Below, piece after piece: positions 44,607-54,159 of a stretch of DNA of 64,000 bases (the first letter of the stretch is position 1; every line of letters starts with the position of its first letter). Below the pieces are notes generated by a model, which was not told the DNA's origin, did no database searches, and saw only the letters and a program-made list of their open reading frames with translations. This DNA comes from CBDCLY01 sp965218715 (GTDB lineage: Bacteria; Bacteroidota; Bacteroidia; Flavobacteriales_E; Vicingaceae), in contig CBDCLY010000033.1 in assembly GCA_965218715.1 (NCBI GenBank), forward strand, positions 68,806-132,805. The letters run 5' to 3'. Made by a program: the position numbers and the translations under genes.

Positions 44607-46081
44607 TGAGCATGAAACAAAACAGTTTTTCGTTGGCATTTGATACTGATTGGAATTATGCGCCAGCTCCAGAAAGTACAGATCATATAGATCTAAAAGA
44701 GAGGTACAACTTATTCATCAATGGAGAATTCGTTGCACCTAAAACTAAAAAGTATTTTAAAAGCATTAATCCTTCAAATGAAACCATTTTGGCCGAGATT
44801 GCTGATGCAGGAAAGTCGGATGTAGATGCTGCTGTAAAGGCAGCAAATAAGGCTTTTCCTTCTTGGCAAAAAATAGGAGGAAAAGAACGTGGAAAATACT
44901 TGTTTAGAATTGCAAGATTAATGCAAGAAAGGGCAAGAGAGTTTGCCGTAATAGAGTCCTTAGATGGAGGTAAACCAATTCGAGAATCAAGAGACATTGA
45001 TATTCCTTTAGCTGCTGCTCATTTCTTTTATTATGCTGGTTGGGCAGATAAGTTGGAGTATGCTTTTCCAATGAGAAAGCCTAATGCCTTGGGAGTAGCC
45101 GGACAAATAATTCCTTGGAACTTTCCATTATTAATGGCAGCTTGGAAAATTGCGCCGGCCCTAGCAACAGGCAATTGTGTAGTATTAAAGCCAGCAGAAA
45201 CAACATCCTTAACGGCATTAAAATTGGCTGAATTGATCCAAGACGCAGGCTTACCAAAAGGAGTAGTAAACATAATAACCGGGGCTGGAAAAACCGGTGA
45301 AGCCATTGTCAATCATCCAGATATAAATAAAATTGCCTTTACTGGATCTACTCAAGTTGGAAAGATTATTCAGAAAAGCATTTCTGGGACCAATAAAAAA
45401 GCAACCCTAGAATTAGGCGGAAAAGCAGCCAATATTATTTTCGATGATGCTCCAATGGAGCAAGCAATTGAGGGAGTGATTAATGGAATATTTTTCAACC
45501 AAGGACACGTTTGTTGCGCGGGGTCAAGGCTATTTGTTCAAGAATCAATTGCGGAAATTTTTACAAAAAAATTAAAGTTGAGACTGGAAACCCTATTGAT
45601 AGGTGATCCCTTAGATAAAAACACCGATATCGGTGCCATTAATTCTAAAGAGCAACTAAAAACAATCAAAGATTATCTAAAAATTGGTGTGGATGAAGGA
45701 TTGGAATTGTACCAACCAAAATGTTCTCTGCCTAAAAAAGGATTTTTTGTTCCTCCTAGCTTGTTCATGAATGTTGCTCAATCAAGCCGCATTGCAAAAG
45801 AAGAAATTTTTGGACCTGTTTTGGCCATTCAAACTTTTAGAACGGTGGATGAGGTAATTGAGAAGGCAAACAACACGCCATACGGTCTTTCTGCTGGAGT
45901 TTGGACTGACAAGGGGTCTAAGGCTTTTAATTTGAGTAGTCAATTGAAAGCAGGAGTTGTTTGGGCCAATACTTATAATAAATTTGATCCTAGCTCACCG
46001 TTTGGAGGATATAAAGAAAGTGGATTTGGAAGAGAAGGCGGCCTACACGGCTTAGCTGCTTATTTAAAATTTGAAGATTAA
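44606..46081 (+). CDS. Aldehyde dehydrogenase, catalytic (ALDH16 N-terminal-like)
   Basis: 491 residues of NAD(P)-dependent aldehyde dehydrogenase. The catalytic Cys lies in FNQGHVCCAGSRLF and the general base Glu in TLELGGKAANI; IIPWNFPLLMAAWK and FTGSTQVGKII line the cofactor site. The N-terminus (DTDWNYAPAPES) resembles ALDH16 more than common ALDHs. It probably oxidises the acetaldehyde made by DeoC. The natural end HGLAAYLKFED is present. The next gene begins almost at once. Confidence 0.9.
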   Translation: MSMKQNSFSLAFDTDWNYAPAPESTDHIDLKERYNLFINGEFVAPKTKKYFKSINPSNETILAEIADAGKSDVDAAVKAANKAFPSWQKIGGKERGKYLFRIARLMQERAREFAVIESLDGGKPIRESRDIDIPLAAAHFFYYAGWADKLEYAFPMRKPNALGVAGQIIPWNFPLLMAAWKIAPALATGNCVVLKPAETTSLTALKLAELIQDAGLPKGVVNIITGAGKTGEAIVNHPDINKIAFTGSTQVGKIIQKSISGTNKKATLELGGKAANIIFDDAPMEQAIEGVINGIFFNQGHVCCAGSRLFVQESIAEIFTKKLKLRLETLLIGDPLDKNTDIGAINSKEQLKTIKDYLKIGVDEGLELYQPKCSLPKKGFFVPPSLFMNVAQSSRIAKEEIFGPVLAIQTFRTVDEVIEKANNTPYGLSAGVWTDKGSKAFNLSSQLKAGVVWANTYNKFDPSSPFGGYKESGFGREGGLHGLAAYLKFED

Positions 46082-46082
46082 T

Positions 46083-46958
46083 ATGGGAAATCGATTAGAA
46101 GTAATGAAAACCTACAAAATTTTCATTGGTGGTAAGTTTCCACGAACAGAATCTGGGAGGTATTATGTGCCAAAAAACCCAAAGGGGTCTCCGATTGGTA
46201 ACATTTGTTTATCGTCTAGAAAAGACGTTCGAAATGCAGTGGTTGCTGCAAGAAAAGCGCAAGATTCTTGGGCTGGCCGCACAGCCTACAACCGAGGGCA
46301 AATCATTTACAGGATGGCAGAAAATATGGAAGCCATGAAGGACCAGTTTGCTAATATGTTGCTTCTGGAAACTGGTCAAACTAAATCCAAATGCATCCTT
46401 CAAATAGAGGAATGCATTGACTTAATGGTTCATTACGCTGGTTGGAGCGATAAGTACCAACAAATTTTTAGTAGCGTGAATCCTGTTTCAAGTGCGCATT
46501 TTAACTTCTCAATTCTTGAGTCAATGGGGATTGTTGGGGCAGTACATGATGCAAATTCTTCATTTTATGACCTAATTCATGGTGTGCTTTGCACACTAAT
46601 AGCGGGTAATTCAATTTTGATTCTAGCTCCAGAAAATCACCCCTTAAGTGCTTACACTTTTGCAGAATTAACTCAGAATTCAGATGTTCCAGCTGGTGTA
46701 ATTAATATTCTGACAGGGAAAAAAGATGAAATGCTACCTCATCTATCTTCGCATATGGATGTGAATGCTATTTTGTACTCAGGGGAAAATCAAAATTCTT
46801 GGAAACTAATCCAAGAAAATTCAATACATAACCTAAAGAGAAACATTTGGTGGAAAGAGAAACAAGGACACAGTCCTTACCGTATATCTGATTTCTCTGA
46901 AGTGAAAACTACTTGGCATCCTATTGAACAAATTGGTGGATCAAAACCAGGTTATTAA
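46083..46958 (+). CDS. Aldehyde dehydrogenase-like protein lacking the catalytic domain
   Basis: 291 residues (or 284 from the ATG at 46104). It matches the N-terminal NAD-binding half of an ALDH (KIFIGGKFPRTESGRYY, VRNAVVAARKAQDSWAGR, IVGAVHDANSSFYDL) but stops before any catalytic Cys. The sum of this and the preceding 491 residues is close to the roughly 800 residues of ALDH16, whose C-terminal half is a non-catalytic ALDH domain. I infer a two-gene version of ALDH16 in which this is the structural partner. It starts one base after the preceding stop. Confidence 0.82.
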   Translation: MGNRLEVMKTYKIFIGGKFPRTESGRYYVPKNPKGSPIGNICLSSRKDVRNAVVAARKAQDSWAGRTAYNRGQIIYRMAENMEAMKDQFANMLLLETGQTKSKCILQIEECIDLMVHYAGWSDKYQQIFSSVNPVSSAHFNFSILESMGIVGAVHDANSSFYDLIHGVLCTLIAGNSILILAPENHPLSAYTFAELTQNSDVPAGVINILTGKKDEMLPHLSSHMDVNAILYSGENQNSWKLIQENSIHNLKRNIWWKEKQGHSPYRISDFSEVKTTWHPIEQIGGSKPGY

Positions 46959-46967
46959 AGCAAAAAA

Positions 46968-48734
46968 TTGACGGCTGAAATAATTATCATCTTTTCTTCA
47001 ATTTTATTCCTTCTAGCAGCTTTGTATCTAGAATGGTTTAAACCTACTGTGGTATTCTTTATAGCAATCCTATTTTTAGTTTTTACTGGGATTTTAGATT
47101 CAGAGGAGGCGCTCAGCGGATTTGCCAACGAACAATTAGCTGTAATTATATTGTTATTAATCATTAGCGATATTTTTAAAAAATCATCAGTTATACATGT
47201 TGTTTTCAATTTTTTCTTTGGAGAGAAGAAGTCGAGTTTTTCATTTCAATTCATCATGATGTCTGTGGTAGCTGGCTTTTCTGCTTTTTTCAATAATACC
47301 CCATTGGTGGCTATGATGATGCCGTATGTAAGTAAGTGGTCTAAACAAAATGGAGTTTCAGCATCAAAATTGTTAATTCCCCTTTCCTATGCTGCAATAT
47401 TGGGGGGTTGCGTTACACTTATTGGCACAAGCACTAACTTAATTGTTGATGGTATGGCAGTTAATGCAGGTTTTGAGCCATTATCAATTTTTGATTTCAC
47501 AATTGTTGGCCTGCCAATGCTTGTAATTGGAATCGTCTATTTGTTGTTGTTTGGAAACCGATTGCTCCCAAGTTCTAATGTTTACGAGAATGAAGAACAA
47601 GGCTTTTCAAGAGAATATTTGGTAGAAACCCAAATAAAAAGTTCATCTAAATTGATCGGGAAATCAGTTGAGGATGTAGGCTTAAGAAGTTTAATTGGAG
47701 TGTACTTGGTAGAGATTGTCAGATTAAATGGAGGCATATCACCAGTTAATCCAGAGGAAATTCTTCAAGATGGTGATGTTTTGATTTTTGCTGGTGATCC
47801 AAGTTCTATAGAGGAATTCAAAAATTCTTCATTAGGTCTTACCCTTCCCAAAGTGGTAGAAAGGATGTTGGACGACCATGCAAGCATAAACGAAGTGGCC
47901 ATTTCTTTTAATTCATCTTTAACAGGCAAATTAGTTAAAGAAACTGATTTTCGCGCAAGATTTGATGCAGCAATAGTTGCAGTGCACCGGAACGGAGAAC
48001 GCTTATCAGGAAAGATAGGTGACATTACCCTTAAAGCGGGTGATATTCTACTTGTTTTTTCTGGAAGAGACTTTCTGACTAGAACTAAATCTAATCAGGC
48101 GTTTTATATTTTAACTCATACCGAAAAGCCGAAGAACATTAATGTTGGTAAAGTGAGTATCGTATTTACTTCATTGCTCTTGGCAATTGGTTTAGCTGCC
48201 TTAGGAATTATTCCTTTATTAAGCGGGTTAGGAGCTGTTTTATTGATTGCAATATTGATGAAAATAGTGCCATTGAACGAAATTAGAAAGGGCTTGGATT
48301 TTGATTTAATTGTTTTAATTGCTTTTGGATTGGCCTTTGGAAAAGCAATGATAAATAGCGGTGCTTCTGAATATCTTGCAGAATTATTTTTAATCTTAAA
48401 TCCATATATAGGCTCATTAGGGTTCTTAATGTTAATATTCTTAGTCACTAACATACTTGCCGCTTACATCACTAATAAAGCATCTGTAGCGATATTATTC
48501 CCCATTTCAGTTTCCCTAGCCATGGAACTTGGGCTAAACCCGATCCCATTTATATTAATTGTTTCATTTGGAGCAGCCGCAAACTTTATTACTCCTATTG
48601 GATACCAAACTAATTTAATGGTTTATGGACCGGGTGGTTATTCCTTTAAAGACTATTTTAAAATTGGTTGGCCACTAACACTGATGTACATGATAGGCAG
48701 TTCTATTATTTTATATTATTACTACAATTTATAA
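46968..48734 (+). CDS. SLC13-family permease with RCK_C (TrkA-C) domains, putative sulfate transporter
   Basis: 588 residues. Two clusters of membrane helices flank two RCK_C/TrkA_C domains at about residues 210-385. The segments FFNNTPLVAMMMPYVSKW and GGCVTLIGTSTNLIVDGM, with AANFITPIGYQTNLMVYGPG later, are the paired SLC13 substrate loops. Such proteins import sulfate or dicarboxylates. Position between cysCDN and cysQ supports sulfate. The start is TTG, nine bases after the ALDH-like gene. Confidence 0.88.
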   Translation: MTAEIIIIFSSILFLLAALYLEWFKPTVVFFIAILFLVFTGILDSEEALSGFANEQLAVIILLLIISDIFKKSSVIHVVFNFFFGEKKSSFSFQFIMMSVVAGFSAFFNNTPLVAMMMPYVSKWSKQNGVSASKLLIPLSYAAILGGCVTLIGTSTNLIVDGMAVNAGFEPLSIFDFTIVGLPMLVIGIVYLLLFGNRLLPSSNVYENEEQGFSREYLVETQIKSSSKLIGKSVEDVGLRSLIGVYLVEIVRLNGGISPVNPEEILQDGDVLIFAGDPSSIEEFKNSSLGLTLPKVVERMLDDHASINEVAISFNSSLTGKLVKETDFRARFDAAIVAVHRNGERLSGKIGDITLKAGDILLVFSGRDFLTRTKSNQAFYILTHTEKPKNINVGKVSIVFTSLLLAIGLAALGIIPLLSGLGAVLLIAILMKIVPLNEIRKGLDFDLIVLIAFGLAFGKAMINSGASEYLAELFLILNPYIGSLGFLMLIFLVTNILAAYITNKASVAILFPISVSLAMELGLNPIPFILIVSFGAAANFITPIGYQTNLMVYGPGGYSFKDYFKIGWPLTLMYMIGSSIILYYYYNL

Positions 48735-48736
48735 GC

Positions 48737-49543
48737 ATGGATTCGAATACATTAAAAAAGTACTTAATAGAAGTTTCTGAGATTGCTGAGCAGGCCGGGG
48801 TGAAAATATTAGAAGTTTATGATTCGGAATTTGCCGTTGAGCATAAGGATGATAAATCTCCACTTACCGAAGCAGACCGACAGTCTCACCTGGCCATTCA
48901 AGCTGGTTTAGAGAAAACACCTTTTCCAATACTTAGTGAAGAAGGAAAAGCAATCGAATTTGAAGAAAGAAAGGATTGGGCAACACTTTGGATAGTAGAC
49001 CCTCTAGATGGCACTAAAGAATTCATCAAAAGGAATGGAGAGTTTACAGTAAATATTGCCCTTATTGAAGAGAATCAACCAATTCTCGGGGTTATTTATG
49101 TTCCAGTTAAAGACCAAATGTACATTGGTGCAAGAGGTTTAGGTGCCTTTAAAATTGATGACTACTCAAAAATTAGCGCTAAAAATGAAGCCACATTAAT
49201 GGCAGATGAATTTCAGATTCCTAAGAAAATAGACCGACCTTATACCATTGTTGGTAGCCGGTCTCACATGTCTGAAGAAACAGAAGCATATGTGGCCAAG
49301 AAAAGGGAAGAAATTGGAGAAGTTGAAATGATTTCCGTTGGCAGTTCTCTTAAACTATGCATGGTTGCAGAAGGTTTGGCAGATGATTATCCACGATTTG
49401 CGCCAACAATGGAGTGGGATACAGCAGCAGGTCAGTCAATCGTGCAAGCCGCTGGAGGAAAAGTGATCAATTGGAAAAGTAAAGAGATAATGAGATACAA
49501 CCGTGAAAATTTATTGAATGACTGGTTTTTAGTCACAGCCTGA
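48737..49543 (+). CDS. cysQ: 3'(2'),5'-bisphosphate nucleotidase
   Basis: 268 residues of the inositol-monophosphatase fold. It hydrolyses PAP, the by-product of PAPS-dependent sulfation or reduction, to AMP. The metal sites are ILSEEGK, WIVDPLDGTKEF and MEWDTAAGQSIV. The ATG at 48737 is two bases after the permease stop; the longer frame lies inside that gene. It completes the PAPS cycle with cysCDN. Confidence 0.94.
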   Translation: MDSNTLKKYLIEVSEIAEQAGVKILEVYDSEFAVEHKDDKSPLTEADRQSHLAIQAGLEKTPFPILSEEGKAIEFEERKDWATLWIVDPLDGTKEFIKRNGEFTVNIALIEENQPILGVIYVPVKDQMYIGARGLGAFKIDDYSKISAKNEATLMADEFQIPKKIDRPYTIVGSRSHMSEETEAYVAKKREEIGEVEMISVGSSLKLCMVAEGLADDYPRFAPTMEWDTAAGQSIVQAAGGKVINWKSKEIMRYNRENLLNDWFLVTA

Positions 49544-49576
49544 AAAGGTTAATATTGTAATCTAATATTTGAGGAA

Positions 49577-50665
49577 ATGAAAAAAGTTGCATTAGTTACA
49601 GGAGTTACCGGACAAGATGGTGCTTACCTGTCAGAGCTATTACTTAGTAAAGGATATGAGGTGCATGGAATTAAAAGAAGAAGTTCTTTATTCAACACCG
49701 ATCGGATTGATCATTTGTACCAAGATCCACATGAAAAGGATGTTAAATTCAAATTGCATTTTGGTGATTTAACCGATTCCTCGAATTTGACAAGAATAAT
49801 TCAAGAAGTTCAACCAGACGAAATTTACAATTTAGCTGCCCAGTCTCATGTGAAAGTTTCTTTTGAAACACCAGAGTATACAGCAAATTCAGATGCTGTT
49901 GGTACCTTAAGAATACTTGAGGCAATTCGTGTTTTGGGTTTAAGTGAAAAAACTAGATTTTACCAAGCATCTACTTCAGAGTTATATGGAAAAGTTCAGG
50001 AAGTTCCTCAGACTGAAACTACTCCATTTTATCCAAGAAGCCCATACGGTGTCGCTAAATTGTATGGATTCTGGATTGTAAAAAATTACCGCGAAGCCTA
50101 CGATATGTACGCTTGTAATGGAATTCTTTTTAATCATGAAAGCCCATTAAGAGGTGAAACTTTTGTAACAAGAAAAATTACAAGAGCGGCAGCAAGAATT
50201 AGTTTAGGAATGCAAGACACCATGTTTTTAGGAAATCTAGATGCGAAAAGAGATTGGGGTCATGCTAAAGATTACGTAGAAGGCATGTGGAGAATGTTGC
50301 AGCAAGAAAAAGCAGATGATTTTGTTTTAGCCACAGGTGAAACAATTGAAGTAAGAGAGTTTGTCTCAAAGGCATTCAAAGAATTAAACATTGATATTGA
50401 ATGGTCTGGGACTGGCGTAGATGAAATTGGAAAAAATAAAGCGAATGGTAATGTTATTGTTCGAGTTGATCCAAAATATTTTAGACCAACAGAAGTTGAC
50501 CTATTAGTTGGGGATGCAACTAAGGCAAAAAACGAATTGGGATGGGAGCCAGGATTTACTGTTGATGATTTGGTTAAAGACATGGTTAGATCTGACCTGG
50601 CATTATTTAAAAGAGACAAATACCTGATGGAAGGTGGCCATAAAGTTTATGATTTCCATGAATAG
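49577..50665 (+). CDS. gmd: GDP-mannose 4,6-dehydratase
   Basis: 362 residues, an extended SDR enzyme making GDP-4-keto-6-deoxymannose. The NAD(P) site is VTGVTGQDGAYLSELLL. The catalytic Thr/Glu and YxxxK lie in ASTSELYGKV and SPYGVAKLYGF. Conserved NHESPLRGETFVTRKI and DAKRDWGHAKDYV segments identify Gmd. It overlaps fcl by eight bases. Confidence 0.96.
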   Translation: MKKVALVTGVTGQDGAYLSELLLSKGYEVHGIKRRSSLFNTDRIDHLYQDPHEKDVKFKLHFGDLTDSSNLTRIIQEVQPDEIYNLAAQSHVKVSFETPEYTANSDAVGTLRILEAIRVLGLSEKTRFYQASTSELYGKVQEVPQTETTPFYPRSPYGVAKLYGFWIVKNYREAYDMYACNGILFNHESPLRGETFVTRKITRAAARISLGMQDTMFLGNLDAKRDWGHAKDYVEGMWRMLQQEKADDFVLATGETIEVREFVSKAFKELNIDIEWSGTGVDEIGKNKANGNVIVRVDPKYFRPTEVDLLVGDATKAKNELGWEPGFTVDDLVKDMVRSDLALFKRDKYLMEGGHKVYDFHE

Positions 50666-51596
50666 GTCGGCTAAAATATACGTTGCAGGTCATCGAGGGA
50701 TGGTTGGTTCTGCAATTGTTAGAAACTTAAAAAATCAAGGCTTTAGTAATTTTCTACTAAGAAGTTCATCAGAACTAGACCTTAGAAATCAACAAGCTGT
50801 AAACGAGTTTTTCGAGCTTGAAAAACCAGAATATGTCTTTTTAGCTGCTGCTAAAGTTGGGGGCATTCATGCAAATAATGTTTATCGTGCAGATTTCTTG
50901 TATGATAATTTGATGATAGAGGCCAACATTATTCATGCAGCTTATAAAAGCAATGTGAAAAAATTGCTGTTTCTAGGTTCCTCTTGTATTTACCCTAAAA
51001 TGGCTCCTCAGCCACTTAAGGAAGAATACCTGCTTACTGATGAATTGGAGTACACCAATGAACCGTATGCAATTGCAAAGATTGCAGGAATAAAACTATG
51101 TGAAAATTATAGGAAGCAGTATGGGTGTAATTTCATTTCTGCCATGCCAACTAATTTGTTTGGCCCGAATGACAATTATGATTTAAACAATTCTCATGTT
51201 CTTCCAGCCTTGCTAAGAAAATTTCATGTTGCAAAAGTAAAAGGCCATGAAAAGGTTGAAATATGGGGGTCTGGCAGTCCGAAAAGAGAGTTCTTGCATG
51301 TTGATGATTTGGCAGATGCCTGTTTCACTCTTATGGAGGATTATGATGGGGAAGATTGGTTCAACATTGGTGCTGGCGAAGACATTTCCATCAAGGATCT
51401 AGCCCTGATGATTAAAGAGGTAGTGAACTATACTGGGGATTTAGTTTTCGATTCTTCAAAACCTGACGGAACACCAAGAAAATTAATGGATGTCTCAAAA
51501 TTGCACGCCATTGGTTGGAAGCATAAAATTGAGTTAAGACAAGGCATAGAATCAGTTTACGAAGAAGTAAAAAACATGGATTTTGAAATGGAGTAA
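50658..51596 (+). CDS. fcl: GDP-L-fucose synthase
   Basis: 312 residues. This epimerase-reductase turns the Gmd product into GDP-L-fucose. The cofactor site is VAGHRGMVGSAIVRNL, followed by LGSSCIYPKMAPQPLKE and the YxxxK of PYAIAKIAG. The ATG at 50658 overlaps the gmd end. Its own end overlaps the next gene by 14 bases, so the outer-membrane gene is probably in the same transcript. Confidence 0.95.
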   Translation: MNRSAKIYVAGHRGMVGSAIVRNLKNQGFSNFLLRSSSELDLRNQQAVNEFFELEKPEYVFLAAAKVGGIHANNVYRADFLYDNLMIEANIIHAAYKSNVKKLLFLGSSCIYPKMAPQPLKEEYLLTDELEYTNEPYAIAKIAGIKLCENYRKQYGCNFISAMPTNLFGPNDNYDLNNSHVLPALLRKFHVAKVKGHEKVEIWGSGSPKREFLHVDDLADACFTLMEDYDGEDWFNIGAGEDISIKDLALMIKEVVNYTGDLVFDSSKPDGTPRKLMDVSKLHAIGWKHKIELRQGIESVYEEVKNMDFEME

Positions 51597-53073
51597 ATCA
51601 CTTCCTTTCATTGGCATTTGTATGCTTTTGCTTATGCAAATGTTGACAAAAAAATCATTTTCGCAAGAATTGAGTAGTCCGCAAAACCTCCCACTTAATT
51701 CGATTTATCAAGTTCCTCAAGATATTTTCATACACTCGGATACTGAAACAGTTCAACATTTAGGATTTCTTCCATTATTGTCGAGTAGAGTAAAATATCA
51801 AGGGCCCTTGTTGAAATTTACCAATAGTGATAGAAAATCTTGGTTTGCGAGAAAAAGCTTTGATGAGCATTGGATACAATACGATTCCAATTCGATTTAC
51901 TTATCCATAGATCCAGTTGTTGATTTTGAGTTTGGTAAAAACTTAAGCCAAGATGCTAGAGAAGACGTTTCGCTTTACAAAAATGTTCGTGGATTTATGC
52001 TGCGATTGAACTTGGGATCCAAGATTGCCGTTTCCTCTACATTTAGAGAAAACCAAGTGGTGCTTCCAAATTATCTTCACCGAAGAACGCGAATAAATAG
52101 AGTGGCATATGGTCAAGGTAGAATCAAGCAATTCAATGATGATGGTTTTGATTTCGCAATGGCATCTTCCAATATTAGTTATTCACCCAATGAGCGATTC
52201 AATATCCAATTTGGCCATGGAAAACATTTTGTCGGTTATGGAATGCGGTCTCATCTGCTTTCAGATTTAGCATTTAATTACCCATATCTTAGATTAAATT
52301 CCAATTGGTTCGATGGTAAATTAAATTATCAAAACTTGTATACCTATTTTCAAGAAATTGAACGATTGCAGAACAATGCATTAACTGAGGGCCTTTTTAG
52401 AAGAAAACAGGGAAGTTTCCATTTCTTGGACTTTGCTCCTACTAAAAAGCTCAACATCGGAATTTTTGAAGGGCTAATGTGGACAAGTTTGGATACTTCA
52501 GGAAGAAGGCAAATGCCAATAAATTATTATTTGCCTCTCGCTTTTTTAAATACAATTTTGGAAGGAGAAGAACAGAAAGGGAATTCTCTATTGGGATTTA
52601 ATGCCCAATATCAAGTGTTAAAATATGCTCAATTGTATACTCAAATTGCAATGGATGGGGTAAGTTTTAAATCTAGGGGCTTTCAGGCGGGATTAAATGT
52701 TTGGTTGAAGAAATTACCATTAAAATTTAGTGCAGAATACAATTCCAGTACTGTTTTAGATTTTCAAAACCAGTTTAGTCACTACAATGAGTCTCTTGGG
52801 AGCCCTGTCCAACAAGGAGGAGAAGAATTCCTACTTAGAGCATTGATTCATAAGAAAAGATGGGTGAGCTTAATTCAAGGAAATCAGATAAGTTATAAAA
52901 CAGGCAAGATTCAATATGCTGAATTTCGTCAGTCTTATATAATAAATACAAGTTCCCAACTATCTTTTCATGCTGGAATCAGGTATCGTATTGAAGAACA
53001 TGCGAGCAATAAATTAAACATGGTTTATTTTGGACTAAGTACTAACTTGCAGAACATCTACCTTAACTACTAA
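51583..53073 (+). CDS. Outer-membrane barrel protein, Wzi/RemB-like (first copy)
   Basis: Up to 496 residues. A signal peptide ends near KKSFSQ, and strand-rich sequence follows. The block NIQFGHGKHFVGYGMRSHLL recurs in the protein at 54156 (EFGYGRNFIGDGYRSLLL), so the two are paralogues. They resemble barrels annotated RemB or Wzi-like in Bacteroidota, linked to gliding or capsule attachment; that match is from recall. The start is TTG at 51583 or ATG at 51622; both leave a signal peptide. It follows fcl with overlap. Confidence 0.68.
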   Translation: MKWSKSLPFIGICMLLLMQMLTKKSFSQELSSPQNLPLNSIYQVPQDIFIHSDTETVQHLGFLPLLSSRVKYQGPLLKFTNSDRKSWFARKSFDEHWIQYDSNSIYLSIDPVVDFEFGKNLSQDAREDVSLYKNVRGFMLRLNLGSKIAVSSTFRENQVVLPNYLHRRTRINRVAYGQGRIKQFNDDGFDFAMASSNISYSPNERFNIQFGHGKHFVGYGMRSHLLSDLAFNYPYLRLNSNWFDGKLNYQNLYTYFQEIERLQNNALTEGLFRRKQGSFHFLDFAPTKKLNIGIFEGLMWTSLDTSGRRQMPINYYLPLAFLNTILEGEEQKGNSLLGFNAQYQVLKYAQLYTQIAMDGVSFKSRGFQAGLNVWLKKLPLKFSAEYNSSTVLDFQNQFSHYNESLGSPVQQGGEEFLLRALIHKKRWVSLIQGNQISYKTGKIQYAEFRQSYIINTSSQLSFHAGIRYRIEEHASNKLNMVYFGLSTNLQNIYLNY

Positions 53074-53078
53074 TCAAT

Positions 53079-53086
53079 TATATTTG
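53079..53086 (+). promoter_or_regulatory. TAnnTTTG -7 box for the sugar-phosphate transferase gene
   Basis: TATATTTG matches the consensus in the 30-base gap before the ATG at 53104. Confidence 0.42.
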
Positions 53087-53103
53087 CACCAAACCTAGAT
53101 GAT

Positions 53104-54159
53104 ATGGCAATTGCAGCAGCGATTCTTATTTCTTTTTTTATAGTATTATTTGCAACTCCTTCCTTTATTAAGGTTGCCGAAATAAAAAACCTGTTTGACG
53201 AACCAGGTGAGCAAAGAAAGTTGCATCAAGAAGCCGTTCCGTCAATGGGTGGAATCATGATTTTTGCAGGAACTTTGTTTGCGTTTTTCATCTGTTACCC
53301 TTCTGTTGATATCGGTTACATTAAATTTCTAGTTCCAAGTATTCTGGTGTTATTTTTCATTGGCATTAAGGATGACATCATTGGAACCGCCCCGGTTAAA
53401 AAGTTAATTGGACATTTATTGGTGGCATTCATTATGGTGCTTATGGCCGAGATTAAGATTACTAGTTTGTACGGGATTTTTGAAATAAGAGAACTTCCAG
53501 ATTGGGCAAGCATTTCATTATCGATTTTCACTTACGTGGTAGTGATCAATGCGTTTAATTTAATTGATGGAGTGGATGGCTTGGCAGGAGGAGTAGGATG
53601 TATTGCTGCCATTTCTTTTGGAATTTGGTTCTTGATTTTAGACTCAATGGTTGACGCCATTATTGCTTTCTCTTTGGCGGGAGCCTTGTTGGGATTTTTG
53701 CGATTTAATTTTCATCCTGCAAACATTTTTATGGGTGACTCTGGGTCTCTAACTGTTGGCCTTATCGTTTGTGTATTGGCCATTCGGGTTATTGAAAATC
53801 AACCAGAAGTTACTCCATTAGAATTGCAATGGATTTCTAGACCAATATTCGCAATGGCTGTCTTGTCTTATCCTCTTTTAGACACTTTCAGAATTTTTAT
53901 CTATCGAATGCTTAAGGGTACTTCACCATTTCAGGCGGATAGCAATCACATTCACCATCGACTTATTCGACTTGGTCTTAGCCACTCCAAAACGGTTGGG
54001 GTTATTTATGTCTTTAATGTTTTATTGATTGCAAGTTCTGTCTGGTTAAAAAATACCAATGCAAGCATTTCATTCATCATTCTCATTAGCATTGTTCTTA
54101 TTCTTATGGGGGGGCTATTTCTTTTCCCAATAAAGGACCAAGAAAAGAGTGAAGAATGA
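53104..54159 (+). CDS. Undecaprenyl-phosphate sugar-1-phosphate transferase (WecA/MraY family)
   Basis: 351 residues with about ten membrane helices. MraY/WecA motifs are VPSMGGIMIF, NAFNLIDGVDGLAGG (Asp cluster), ANIFMGDSGSL and the HIHHRLIRLGLSH loop that distinguishes WecA/TagO types from MraY. It transfers a HexNAc-1-phosphate to the lipid carrier at the inner membrane, starting a surface glycan. It is coupled by ATGA overlap to the second RemB-like gene. Confidence 0.92.
   Translation: MAIAAAILISFFIVLFATPSFIKVAEIKNLFDEPGEQRKLHQEAVPSMGGIMIFAGTLFAFFICYPSVDIGYIKFLVPSILVLFFIGIKDDIIGTAPVKKLIGHLLVAFIMVLMAEIKITSLYGIFEIRELPDWASISLSIFTYVVVINAFNLIDGVDGLAGGVGCIAAISFGIWFLILDSMVDAIIAFSLAGALLGFLRFNFHPANIFMGDSGSLTVGLIVCVLAIRVIENQPEVTPLELQWISRPIFAMAVLSYPLLDTFRIFIYRMLKGTSPFQADSNHIHHRLIRLGLSHSKTVGVIYVFNVLLIASSVWLKNTNASISFIILISIVLILMGGLFLFPIKDQEKSEE

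Noticed and set aside
46071..46104. The split between the two ALDH genes as a sequencing frameshift
   Set aside because: The first protein has a natural ALDH end (LKFED) and the second has a normal ALDH start with its own ATG; unlike the other breaks, no single-base change gives a better continuous protein. Resequencing would settle it.
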